This document shows, piece by piece, positions 8,566 to 16,955 of a stretch of 64,000 nucleotides of DNA. The stretch's first letter is position 1, and each line of letters begins with the position of its first letter. The DNA comes from Kribbella soli (GTDB lineage Bacteria; Actinomycetota; Actinomycetes; Propionibacteriales; Kribbellaceae), in contig NZ_SJJZ01000001.1 of assembly GCF_004331345.1 (NCBI RefSeq), positions 248,001-312,000 on the forward strand, given 5' to 3'. Position numbers and translations under genes: made by a program. The notes under the pieces were generated by a model. It was given only the letters and a program-made list of their open reading frames with translations. It was not told the origin of the DNA and did no database searches.

Positions 8566-8823
8566 CTCGGTCTCGTTCGGATGGCTCGGTATTCCGCCGG
8601 GATCAGGCAAAGCGCTCCTTCTTGCGTGTTGTAGCCGTGCGCACCGATCCCTCCAGGTGGATCGGATGGCCTGCAAGAAGTCTGTCAGGGCCGTTCGGGA
8701 TGAGTCAGGTACCAGGAGTACCCCCCACGACGACGACCAATGGCCGCCTTGGAGTCAGTACCTCCCACGCGGCGAGCTGTACGAACCGGGCACAAACCTG
8801 CAGGTCAGACCCTACGAACAAAG

Positions 8824-8901
8824 CGAAGGCCCGGACCTGTTGGTCCGGGCCTTCTTCCGTAGCGGGGGCAGGATTTGAACCTGCGACCTCTGGGTTATGA
8901 G
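8824..8901. repeat. Attachment-site copy with 3' half of tRNA-fMet (att, left)
   Basis: 78 bases identical to 11315-11392. It contains a hairpin (GGCCCGGACC with its complement) and the 3' 42 nucleotides of the initiator tRNA gene (8860-8901), ending exactly at the anticodon loop, where identity with the intact tRNA stops. A weaker similarity extends about 30 bp further left. This is the arrangement left by a tyrosine recombinase integrating at a tRNA anticodon loop. Confidence 0.85.
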
Positions 8902-9198
8902 TAGGAAAGAACACGTCTCAGCCGGTCTCGACGATCCCGCTCCGACCAGTGCTGCACGCTCACCGAGTGTCCGATTCGTCTCATCCGACCCCATCCGAAC
9001 TCCGCCGTCCCTAACGTCCTGGGTACGGTTCTGGGTACAAAGTTCGCCCCTCCCGCTGGCGCTGGAACGCCTCGATCTCACCCTCCGACAGCGGCGTCAG
9101 AACCGACGAGTGCGCCCACCGACCGGGATCTAGCTGTACCCGGCCATCAGGTTGGTAGCAGCTAGGAGCTCGGCACGGCTGGCCATGGAGGCGTCCAG
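8902..9198. other. Gene-free left part of the integrated element
   Basis: No convincing gene in the bases between the left att copy and the aldo/keto reductase stop. On the minus strand a short open stretch near 9020-9150 has coding-like composition (it includes S-E-G-E-I-E-A-F-Q-R-Q) but continues into the overlapping frame of the neighbouring gene and has no start of its own. It may be residue of an older element gene. Confidence 0.4.
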
Positions 9199-10086
9199 CT
9201 AGCCGAGGCTGGCGAGCTCGTCTGGGGAGAGCCGGATGGCGCCGGCCGCGATGTTCTCCTCGAGGTGGGATGGGTTGCCGGTGCCGGGAATGGCCAGGAC
9301 ATTGGGGCCTTGGTGGAGTGTCCAGGCCAGGCGGATCTGCTGTGGTGAGGCGCCGTGCTGTGCGGCGACTTTCTCCACGGCTCCTGAGTGGTCGGGCGCC
9401 GTGCCGGTCTCCCGCTGCGCACCGGCGATCGCGAAGAACGGCACGTAGGCGATGTCGCGCTCCGCGCACCGCCGGATCAGCTCGTCCTCCTCGCGGCGTA
9501 GGTCGATCGCGTAGCTGTTCTGTACGCACGTCACCGGTGCGATAGCCAGGGCCTCGTCGAGGTGGTCGGTCCGCACGTTCGAGATCCCGAGCTGGCGGAT
9601 CAGCCCGGCGCCGCGCAGGTCCGCGAGCGCGCCGAACCGCTCCACGATCGAGTCCGCGCCCGGCTTCTTCATGATCCGCAGGTTCACCACGTCCAGGCAG
9701 TCGACCCCAAGCTGTCGCAGGTTCGTCTCAACCTGAGCACGCAGCTCGGCCGCGGTCGCCGCGTGGTGGAAACCGCGCTCGGGATCCTCACCCGGTCCGA
9801 CCTTGGTGGTGATGACGAGACCGTCCGGGTACGGTGCGAGTGCCTCGCGGATCAACTCGTTGGCATATCGGACCTCGCCCTCGCCGACACCGAGCGTCCC
9901 ACCCGGCGACCGGTAGAACGCGGCCGTGTCGATGTGGTTCACGCCGAGCTCGACCGCCCGGCGCAGCACCTGGATCGCGACCGAGCGATCGGAATTCGGC
10001 GTGATCCGCATGGCGCCGAAGCCCATCCGGTGAACGACGACGTCGCCGAGCGCCCAGTCCCCGGCGGCGGTTGCTGTGATGTTCAT
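9199..10086 (-). CDS. Aldo/keto reductase
   Basis: A 295-residue (alpha/beta)8 NADPH-dependent oxidoreductase. Seen motifs are G-F-G-A-M-R near the start, G-V-N-H-I-D-T-A-A-F-Y (catalytic Asp and Tyr), T-K-V-G (catalytic Lys), and I-P-G-T-G-N-P-S-H at the cofactor site. ATG 10086 follows AAAGGAGC at about 12 bp. It is intact and lies inside the att-bounded segment, making it the only clear cargo gene there. The substrate is unknown; relatives reduce aldehydes and sugars. Confidence 0.9.
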   Translation of the reverse strand: MNITATAAGDWALGDVVVHRMGFGAMRITPNSDRSVAIQVLRRAVELGVNHIDTAAFYRSPGGTLGVGEGEVRYANELIREALAPYPDGLVITTKVGPGEDPERGFHHAATAAELRAQVETNLRQLGVDCLDVVNLRIMKKPGADSIVERFGALADLRGAGLIRQLGISNVRTDHLDEALAIAPVTCVQNSYAIDLRREEDELIRRCAERDIAYVPFFAIAGAQRETGTAPDHSGAVEKVAAQHGASPQQIRLAWTLHQGPNVLAIPGTGNPSHLEENIAAGAIRLSPDELASLG

Positions 10087-10590
10087 TCCTCAATTGCTCC
10101 TTTTATCGTCCGGAGATGAATTCCGGAAGGTCAGTGACGGATCGGCTGCGCGCGCCGGCAGGTAGTCGACGTCACTCAGGTATGGCTTGAGGCAAGCACC
10201 GAGTCACTCGATGCGCGGGGATCGGAAGATCGTCAGCAGCATGCGTGGCTCGAAGGCCATCCCAGCGGGATGCGGGTCGATTTCGACCGACCGCTGACTG
10301 AGCCGATGCTGTGGTTGCCTGAGGCGGCTGGCACGGTCACAGCCGGCCGCCGTGTTCGAGTAGCTCAGCGGACCCGTCGAGCCGATCGATATGAAGGTCC
10401 GCTAACACGCGCAAAGGCTGGGTCCCGGTTCACCCGGGGATCCCAGCCCTGACCTCCTGGCCACCCGCAGGTGGGAGGCAAGCCCTGTCTACAAAGGTAA
10501 TTATCTCACGTACTACGGGTCAGTACAGCCAGCCCTGACTCCCGCATTGGTGGCGGCGGTCTCCGACCTCTGTTTCGAGCGGCTGCGACG
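10087..10590. other. Gene-poor stretch inside the element
   Basis: About 500 bases without an assignable gene. A frame on the plus strand is open from about 10138 to 10452 and reads plausibly (H-P-S-G-M-R-V-D-F-D-R-P-L-T-E-P-M-L-W-L-P) but has no family I know and only an internal ATG at 10270. A hairpin (CTGGGTCCCGG with CCCGGGGATCCCAG) at about 10419-10448 ends it. It may be a gene remnant. Confidence 0.4.
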
Positions 10591-11232
10591 GGGGCCGGAG
10601 CCGATCGCGGCCGAGACCGGGGTGCCGAATTGGCCGGTGTTGAGCGCCGGGGCGTCGACCTGGAGAACGGCGAACTGATGATCGAGGACACACGAGTTGT
10701 CGTCGCCGGGCGAGCGCAGGCATCCGATGGCAAGTCGGAGGCCAGTCAGCGAGAGATATCGCTCGACGCGTTCACTGTCCGCCATCTGAAGAGGTTCATC
10801 GACCAGATGAACCAAGAGCGAAAGGACTTCGGAAGGAGCTATCCGGACCACGACTACCTGATGGCGGGGCCGGAGGGCCGACCGTTGCACCCCGACACGA
10901 TCACCGCGCGGTTCAACCGCATGGTCGACCGGGCAGGCGTACCGCGCATCCGCCTGCACGACGTCCGCCACACCTACGCCACGCTGGTCCAAGACGCAGG
11001 GAACAACATCAAGACGCTCAGCGAGCGGATAGGCCATGCAGACGTGACCGTGACGGGGAAGATCTACGCCCACAGGTCGCGGGGTACTGATCGAGTCATG
11101 GCCGACGCCATGGGCGCGATGATCGAGCGTCTCGCGGCCGACAACGAGGCCTCCGAGACGGCCGTGGAAGCGAGGTTGGGTAATGATCTGGGTAACGACG
11201 GCACCGAACCGGACCGCGATCCGCCCGAGTGA
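10591..11232 (+). pseudogene. Tyrosine recombinase (integrase), N-terminally degraded
   Basis: About 200 readable residues matching the catalytic half of an actinophage-type integrase: V-D-L-E-N-G-E-L, then R-L-H-D-V-R-H-T-Y-A-T-L (box II His-x-x-Arg), E-R-I-G-H-A-D-V-T-V-T (third catalytic His) and K-I-Y-A-H (Tyr nucleophile). The first catalytic Arg region, normally T-G-L-R-R-G-E, is scrambled upstream of 10630, and the core-binding and arm-binding domains are missing. A TTG at 10630 begins the open part. It points toward the right att site, as expected for an integrase of this element, but should be inactive. Confidence 0.8.
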
Positions 11233-11314
11233 GCAACAGAGTACGACCCAACCTCACCATGTTCGGTAGATCACAGCGAGGACAAACGCGCAGGTCAGAC
11301 CTCTGAAGTAAAGA

Positions 11315-11392
11315 CGAAGGCCCGGACCTGTTGGTCCGGGCCTTCTTCCGTAGCGGGGGCAGGATTTGAACCTGCGACCTCTGGGTTATGAG
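11315..11392. repeat. Attachment-site copy overlapping tRNA-fMet (att, right)
   Basis: Perfect 78-bp direct repeat of 8824-8901, 2491 bp apart. It includes the hairpin terminator downstream of the tRNA and the 3' half of the intact tRNA gene up to the anticodon loop. The integrase remnant ends 82 bp before it. Confidence 0.85.
11322..11345 (-). terminator. Terminator after tRNA-fMet
   Basis: On the minus strand an inverted repeat of GGCCCGGACC around a short loop follows the tRNA 3' end by 6 bp and is followed by a T-containing tail (CTTCGTCTTTAC). It is duplicated in the left att copy. Confidence 0.6.
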
Positions 11393-11424
11393 CCCAGCGA
11401 GCTACCGAGCTGCTCCACCCCGCG
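11351..11424 (-). tRNA. Initiator tRNA-Met (CAU)
   Basis: A 74-nt cloverleaf. The anticodon loop is CTCATAA with anticodon CAT. The anticodon stem CTGGG/CCCAG carries three consecutive G:C pairs next to the loop, and the acceptor begins with C1 which does not pair with position 72 (T); both are initiator hallmarks. The T arm GCAGG-TTCAAAT-CCTGC is perfect. CCA is not encoded, as usual in actinobacteria. Its 3' half is the integration target of the neighbouring element. Confidence 0.95.
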
Positions 11425-11539
11425 TCGTTGTGTCTTTAGTTTAGAGGATCCGGGCCGAGCAACCAAATCGGTTCCCGGCGTGGCCGGGGACCAGCGAAAA
11501 CCCGTGTCTGCCGAGGGTGCGGCGGCGTACCGTCCGAGT

Positions 11540-12505
11540 ATGTCCCGACACGTCATTCGCCCGTTCGAGGAGGCGGATCTACCGGCTGCGGCCGGCCTGC
11601 TCGCCGAGCGGCATCAGGAGCATCGCAAGCGTCACCCGTTGCTTCCCGCTGACTACGAGGACGAGCAGCTCGCGCTGGTCGAGGTGACGGCTGCCTGGGA
11701 GACCGAGGGCGCGTCCGGCGCTGTCATGGTCGAAGGCGGCGAGATCACCGGTTATCTGCTGGCCGCTCCGAAGCAGTCCCCGGTCTGGGGTCCGAACATC
11801 TGGGTCGAGGCCGCCGGTCACGCCGTACGTGAGCCAGAACACATTCGCGACCTGTACGGCGCCGCCGCAGCGAAGTGGGTCGACGACGGCCGCATCGCGC
11901 AGTACGTGCTGGTGCCTGACGACCCCGCGCTGATCGACGCGTGGTTCCGCCTCGCGTTCGGTTCGCAGCATGCGCACGCCGTCCGCGCTGTGCCTGACTC
12001 TCCCCTCCTGCCGCCACCGGATCTCGTCGTACGACGTGCCGTGCGTGCGGACATCCCTGTACTCGCGGAGCTCGATCTCGAACTGCCCCGGCATCAGCGG
12101 TTGTCGCCGGTGTTCTCGTCCGGGGAGCTGCCGACTCTCGAGGAAGCGGTGGCGGACTGGGAGGAGTCGATCGACGACCTCGACTACGCGACCTTCGTTG
12201 CCTCGTACAACGGGGAGGTCATCGGCTCGTCGATCGGCTGCTCGCTGGACAAGTCGAGTGCGCACAATGGGCTCGCGAAACCGGACAACGCGGGGTTCCT
12301 CGGGTTCGCGGCGGTCCTGCCGTCGGCTCGCGGGCTCGGGGCCGGGCGCGCGCTGGGCGAGGCCGTGCTGCAGTGGTCGGCGCAGACCGGGTACACGTCG
12401 GTCGTGACCGACTGGCGGGTGACGAACCTGCTGTCGTCGCGAGCCTGGCCGCGGCTCGGGTTCCAGCAGACGTTCCACCGGCTGCACCGGCTGATCGGGC
12501 ACTGA
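11540..12505 (+). CDS. Tandem GNAT-family N-acetyltransferase
   Basis: A 321-residue protein made of two GNAT folds. The N-terminal half (M-S-R-H-V-I-R-P-F-E-E-A-D-L) is divergent, and the C-terminal half from about residue 160 (L-V-V-R-R-A-V-R-A-D-I-P-V-L) has the acetyl-CoA loop R-G-L-G-A-G-R-A-L. Duplicated GNATs of this kind include mycothiol-synthase-like and aminoglycoside-type enzymes, but no substrate is indicated. ATG 11540 was chosen because the longer open frame runs through the tRNA gene. Confidence 0.87.
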   Translation: MSRHVIRPFEEADLPAAAGLLAERHQEHRKRHPLLPADYEDEQLALVEVTAAWETEGASGAVMVEGGEITGYLLAAPKQSPVWGPNIWVEAAGHAVREPEHIRDLYGAAAAKWVDDGRIAQYVLVPDDPALIDAWFRLAFGSQHAHAVRAVPDSPLLPPPDLVVRRAVRADIPVLAELDLELPRHQRLSPVFSSGELPTLEEAVADWEESIDDLDYATFVASYNGEVIGSSIGCSLDKSSAHNGLAKPDNAGFLGFAAVLPSARGLGAGRALGEAVLQWSAQTGYTSVVTDWRVTNLLSSRAWPRLGFQQTFHRLHRLIGH

Positions 12506-12624
12506 CCGCGAGGTTGTCCACAGATCCGAACTCGTCGGTTCAGGCGAGGGACGATCGCTGCACCTTCTTGGTCACGAAGGGCGTCTCGCAGCAGGCGGGG
12601 CGCCGCCGTTTCCAGGAGGCAGCC

Positions 12625-13209
12625 ATGTCGCGTTCATCGCTTCGTTCCCGAGCCGTGCCGTCCGCCCGCCGTATCGTGACCGGGAGCGCGGTCTTCCTGG
12701 CCGCACTGGGGCTCTCGGCGACAGTTCCTGCCTCAGCAGCAGAGTTCACGCCGTCGTCGACGTACTCCGCGGCACATCCATCGACCGAGCAAAGGGCTGG
12801 CACCTTGGACGGCTTCGTGATCGAGAACCTTCCCGACGGCCTCGGCACGCCGAGCGACTTCGAGTACGAGTGGGAGGACGTGTCCTTCCACAGCCGGGTC
12901 TGGGAGACCGGGCCGGATTCGGAGGGAGCGTTCAAGGTCGACCTGACCGTGAAGACCCTCCGTGGCGAGAAACTCACCGATCTCGAAGCCGTGAAGGACT
13001 TCCTCGTCGAGTACGAGGAGAAGGAGCCAGGCGACTGGCAGCTCGAGCCGGTCAAGGTCGGCGGGTACGACGCTCTGTTCGCCGGCAACGAGGTGTTCTA
13101 CTTCATCGAGCCCGGCGTCGCGGCCGAGGTCACGATCGATCACGATCGCTTCACCGACGAGGACGTTCTCGATACCGCGGCCGGGTTCCACCCGGAGCCG
13201 ACGACCTGA
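12625..13209 (+). CDS. Secreted protein of unknown function
   Basis: A 194-residue protein with a clear signal peptide: a basic N-terminus with several Arg, a hydrophobic core G-S-A-V-F-L-A-A-L-G-L-S-A and a cleavage site near P-A-S-A-A-E. The mature part is acidic and begins with a region rich in Ser/Thr, then a compact domain with repeated V-D-L-T and Y-D-A-L-F-A-G-N-E-V-F-Y patterns. ATG 12625 follows CAGGAGG. I do not recognise a family. The transcript converges on the UPF0182 gene and ends at the long hairpin 13252-13291. Confidence 0.8.
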   Translation: MSRSSLRSRAVPSARRIVTGSAVFLAALGLSATVPASAAEFTPSSTYSAAHPSTEQRAGTLDGFVIENLPDGLGTPSDFEYEWEDVSFHSRVWETGPDSEGAFKVDLTVKTLRGEKLTDLEAVKDFLVEYEEKEPGDWQLEPVKVGGYDALFAGNEVFYFIEPGVAAEVTIDHDRFTDEDVLDTAAGFHPEPTT

Positions 13210-13251
13210 TGCCGTAGGCAACCACCCCGGCGAAACGAACGGCGAAACCAA

Positions 13252-13291
13252 CGGGGCGGCGACGCCGACTGATGTCGGTGTCGCCGCCCCG
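13252..13291. terminator. Bidirectional terminator between convergent genes
   Basis: An 18-bp stem with one imperfect pair (CGGGGCGGCGAC on the left arm, its complement on the right) around a TGAT loop, sitting between the secreted-protein gene and the 3' end of the UPF0182 gene. Confidence 0.75.
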
Positions 13292-13307
13292 GGAACCACC
13301 TTGCGAC

Positions 13308-16298
13308 TCAGCCTGTCGGTGAGGTCGGTGGGCTCGTCGGTGTCGTCGAGCCCGGTGGGTTCGACGGATTCGCGGACGGCGACGCCGATGGTGTCGTGGT
13401 CGGCGTCTCCGCTGCACCGGCAGCGGCACGGTCGAGCGCGGCCTTCATCTGGTTGAGGTTCGTCTGGTAGCCCGCAAGGTCGCCGTTCTTGAGGGCTGTC
13501 TGTGCCCGGGTCCATGCGGCCTGTGCGTCGGCGATGGCCTGCTTGACCGTCTGGTTCGGCTGCTGTGTCGTAGGCGGCTTCTCGGTTCCTGGAGGCAGCT
13601 CACCGGTGTCGACGCTGGTTTTGAAGACCTTGGTGAGGGCTTCCTGCAGCGTCCCGCCGTAGGCGACGCTGTCGCCGAAGGACACCAGGACGTACCGCAG
13701 TACGGGATAACTACCCTGCCCGCTGGTGCGCACCGAGTAGACCGGCTGGACGTAGAGCAGACCACCGCCGAGCGGCAACGTCAGCAAGTTGCCGTACTGC
13801 GCTCTTGCTCCGCTGTTCGGCTGGTTGATCGGCAGCAACGCCTGTCTGATGCCTTCGTCAGTCTGGAACTTGTTGTAGACCTGCCCCGGACCAGGTATCT
13901 GCAGGTTCCCCGGCAATCGCAGGACCCGGAACTTGCCGTAGTCCGGCGAGGTGGCCTCGGCATCGACGGCCACGAACGCAGTCAGGTTCTCCCGTTCGCC
14001 GTTCGGCACGTACACCGACGTCAGCGAGAACTTCGGCTCGGTCTGATCGGGCATCCGCAATGAGAGATAGAAGGGAGGCTGGCTGATATGCGTCGCCGAG
14101 TCACCACCGGAGGAGACCGCGGTCGGGTCGTCCGGAACCCGCCACAGGTCGCTGTTCTGGTACCAAGTGCCGGCGTCCTGGACGTGGTACTTCGCGAGCA
14201 GGTCGCGCTGCACCTTGAACATGTCCTCCGGGTAGCGCAGGTGCGACATCAGGTCCGGCGAGATGTCAGAGCGCGGCTTGACCGTGCCTGGGAACGCCTT
14301 CATCCAGGTCTTCAGCACCGGGTCCTTGTCGTCCCAGGCGTACAGCTCGACCGAGCCGTCGTAGGCGTTGACGACCGCCTTGACCGAGTTGCGGATGTAG
14401 TTGATCTTCTCGCTCGGTTGCTGAGCGATCGTCCCGCGGCCGGTCGTGGTGTCCCTGGTGCTGACGTCGAGGTCGACCTTCTCGGAGTACGGGTAGTTGT
14501 CCGAGGTGGTGTAGCCGTCGACGATCCAGACCACCTGGCCGTCGACGATCGCCGGGTACGGGTCACCGTCCGGCGTCAGCCACGGTGCCGCCTTCTCGAC
14601 CCGCTCGCGCGGAGTGCGGTCGTAGAGGATCTTCGATTCCGGGTTCACCCGGCTGGACAGCAGGAGGTTCGCATCCCGGAATTTTGTTGCATACAGCAAC
14701 CGGTTGCCGAACGAGCCGATCGGGACGCCGCCCTTGCCTTCATAGGTGTTCAGCGTCGGGTCGCCGCCGGTCTTTCCTTCCGGCGTGTCGAGCTCGACCT
14801 TCTGGCCGCCCTCAGGGGCGCCGACGATCGAGTAGTCCGGCGACTGCTCACCGAAGTAGATCCGCGGCTCGTACTCGCCGAGATCGCCGGTCGGTGGCAG
14901 GTCCTTCTCGGTCCACACCGGAGTACCGCCCTGCGACTGGTTCCCGTTTGCGGCGACGACTCCGTAGCCGTGGGTGTAGACGGTGTGGTCGTTGTTCCAG
15001 TTGCGCTGACCGGCCGGCAGCCGGTCGACCTGGACCTCGCGGACCGCGATGACCGTGTCGTTGACCTTGCCCTTGATCTTGTACCGGTCGACGTCGAGAT
15101 CCGTCGGGAACGAGTAAAAGCCACGGACCTGCTGGAGTTGCTCGAAGGTCGGTCCGATCACGGTCGGGTCGATCAGCCGGATACCCGGCAGGACCTCGGC
15201 ATCCGCCGTCAGGTCCTCCGGCTTCGCCGTGCTCTTCGCCTTGTATTCGGTGACGTCGGTGTCCTCGAGCCCGTACGCCTGGCGCGTGGCATCGATGTTC
15301 TTCTTGATGTACGGCGCTTCCTTCACCGGCTCGCTCGGTCGCACCCGCAACTGCTGGAGCGCGGCCGGCCAGAGCGCACCGAGGAGGATCGCCGACAGGA
15401 TCAGCACGACCGTGCCCACGCCGGGAAGCAGCCAGGTCCGGCGGACCACGTTGGCGAAGAACAGGACAGCACACAGGACCGCTATGACGGCCAGGATCTC
15501 CTTGCTCGGCAGGATGGCGTTGTCGCCGGTATAGGAGACACCGGTGAAGAGCTTGGCGTCCGAGGTCGTGAGACCGAAGCGGTCCAGCCAGTAGCTGAAG
15601 GCCTTGAGCAGGACGAGCAGACCGAGCAGCACCGAGAACTGCACCTGCGCCGCGCCGGAGGCCTTCTGGCCCTTGGCGGACGGGCGGAAGCCGCCGTACA
15701 GGTAGTGGGTGATGATCGCGGCGACCAGCGACAGCAGGACGATCGAGTAGCCGAAGCCGAGCAGCACGCGCAGCCAAGGGTAGTCGAAGACGAAGAACGC
15801 GATGTCCTTGTTGAAGTGCTTGTCGGTGACGCCGAACGGGGTCCGGTTCCGCCAGGCCAGGAAGACCTTCCACTCCCCCGACGCTGCCGAGCCGCCGAAG
15901 ACCAGCATCAGGGTCGCGACGACACCGACCGCGATCTTCCCGTGCTGCTGCAGCAGATCGCCGTACCGCTCGAAGCCGGGGCTGGGCGACGGGGCGAGTG
16001 CCACCCGAGGCCGGGTGCGGAAGGCGACGATGACGTTCGCGACGACCGCGGCCGCCATCAGAAGACCGACGATCACGAACAGCAGTACGCGGGTGCCGAG
16101 CACGGTGCTGAACACCGAGCCGAGGTCGACCGATCGGTACCAGAGCCGCTGGGTCCAGACGTCGGTGAAGACGCTGAAGAGGATGAGCAGGACGATCAGC
16201 GTGGCGATCGTCGGCAGCAGAGCGCGGGGGCGTCCGCCTGTTCGCCGGGTCCTGCGGGCCGGCGGCTCTTCCGGCATGTCATAGACGCCGTCGCTCAT
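13308..16298 (-). CDS. UPF0182 family large membrane protein
   Basis: A 996-residue protein with about seven membrane spans in the first third, the first beginning near residue 30 (L-L-P-T-I-A-T-L-I-V-L-L-I-L-F), then a large extracytoplasmic domain of roughly 600 residues and a Pro/Thr/Ser-rich tail. This is the actinobacterial UPF0182 layout; function is unknown. ATG 16298 overlaps the TGA of the upstream gene (ATGA), so the two are translationally coupled. It is the last gene of the five-gene minus-strand operon. Confidence 0.93.
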   Translation of the reverse strand: MSDGVYDMPEEPPARRTRRTGGRPRALLPTIATLIVLLILFSVFTDVWTQRLWYRSVDLGSVFSTVLGTRVLLFVIVGLLMAAAVVANVIVAFRTRPRVALAPSPSPGFERYGDLLQQHGKIAVGVVATLMLVFGGSAASGEWKVFLAWRNRTPFGVTDKHFNKDIAFFVFDYPWLRVLLGFGYSIVLLSLVAAIITHYLYGGFRPSAKGQKASGAAQVQFSVLLGLLVLLKAFSYWLDRFGLTTSDAKLFTGVSYTGDNAILPSKEILAVIAVLCAVLFFANVVRRTWLLPGVGTVVLILSAILLGALWPAALQQLRVRPSEPVKEAPYIKKNIDATRQAYGLEDTDVTEYKAKSTAKPEDLTADAEVLPGIRLIDPTVIGPTFEQLQQVRGFYSFPTDLDVDRYKIKGKVNDTVIAVREVQVDRLPAGQRNWNNDHTVYTHGYGVVAANGNQSQGGTPVWTEKDLPPTGDLGEYEPRIYFGEQSPDYSIVGAPEGGQKVELDTPEGKTGGDPTLNTYEGKGGVPIGSFGNRLLYATKFRDANLLLSSRVNPESKILYDRTPRERVEKAAPWLTPDGDPYPAIVDGQVVWIVDGYTTSDNYPYSEKVDLDVSTRDTTTGRGTIAQQPSEKINYIRNSVKAVVNAYDGSVELYAWDDKDPVLKTWMKAFPGTVKPRSDISPDLMSHLRYPEDMFKVQRDLLAKYHVQDAGTWYQNSDLWRVPDDPTAVSSGGDSATHISQPPFYLSLRMPDQTEPKFSLTSVYVPNGERENLTAFVAVDAEATSPDYGKFRVLRLPGNLQIPGPGQVYNKFQTDEGIRQALLPINQPNSGARAQYGNLLTLPLGGGLLYVQPVYSVRTSGQGSYPVLRYVLVSFGDSVAYGGTLQEALTKVFKTSVDTGELPPGTEKPPTTQQPNQTVKQAIADAQAAWTRAQTALKNGDLAGYQTNLNQMKAALDRAAAGAAETPTTTPSASPSANPSNPPGSTTPTSPPTSPTG

Positions 16299-16912
16299 GG
16301 TCGGTTCTCCTCGTCGTCGCTCATGCCGTCGACCCCAGGACCCTGGCCGGACCGGATGCCGGCCGAAGGTTCGAATGTCAAAGACAGTACTTCGCACAGC
16401 GTGGGGACCAAGTCGACACCGGTGAGCACTGCACCGTCCTCGTCGTGGGCACGCAACCGGACGGCTCCGAACCGGGTGCCTTCCCGGAGCACCGCCGCGA
16501 CCATCCGGACCTCGTGCCGGCGCGGATCGCTACCGGCCAGCCGGGCCAGTTCGGCGTCCGACTCGACGCTGGACAGGCCGGACTCGGCCGCCGCCGGCAA
16601 CACGATCCGCTCGATCGCCAAAGCGCATCCGGCGACGCCCTCCGGCCATTCGATCCGGCCCAGCGTGTCGGCGAGGCGATCGTCCTCGACACCGCCGGGA
16701 AGCTCGCCCTGGGCGACCGGGGTCAGCGGCTGCGACGCGTCCTCGGCGCCGAGTTCGGCGGCAAGGTTGGGTTCGGCGCGGAGCAGGTCCGCCGTCGGAA
16801 CCAGCGCGAACAACTGCGCGGGCTGGTCCCAGCCCGCGCTGCTCACGTGCTTCTCGATCTCGACCACCGCGCGGCTGAGCGCGTCCGGTGGCAGCGTGCC
16901 TACGGAATCCAT
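16295..16912 (-). CDS. PPA1309-like conserved actinobacterial protein
   Basis: A 205-residue soluble protein with the conserved opening L-P-P-D-A-L-S-R-A-V-V-E-I-E-K-H-V and the central E-W-P-E-G-V-A-G-C-A-L-A-I-E-R, which I associate with the PPA1309 family that is regularly encoded between the PDZ/Lon-like protease and UPF0182. No catalytic motif is evident. It overlaps the UPF0182 start by four bases and follows the protease by 43 bp. Confidence 0.85.
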   Translation of the reverse strand: MDSVGTLPPDALSRAVVEIEKHVSSAGWDQPAQLFALVPTADLLRAEPNLAAELGAEDASQPLTPVAQGELPGGVEDDRLADTLGRIEWPEGVAGCALAIERIVLPAAAESGLSSVESDAELARLAGSDPRRHEVRMVAAVLREGTRFGAVRLRAHDEDGAVLTGVDLVPTLCEVLSLTFEPSAGIRSGQGPGVDGMSDDEENRP

Positions 16913-16955
16913 GCCGGCAGATCTTCCCTTCGGCTCACCGGTTCGTACCTATCGT

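Noticed and set aside
8902..9150. Possible excisionase or directionality gene at the left end of the element.
   Set aside because: Frame continues into the neighbouring gene, no start or ribosome site, no similarity I can support.
10138..10452. A plausible open frame inside the element.
   Set aside because: No start with a ribosome site before 10270 and no recognised family; noted as possible remnant rather than a gene.
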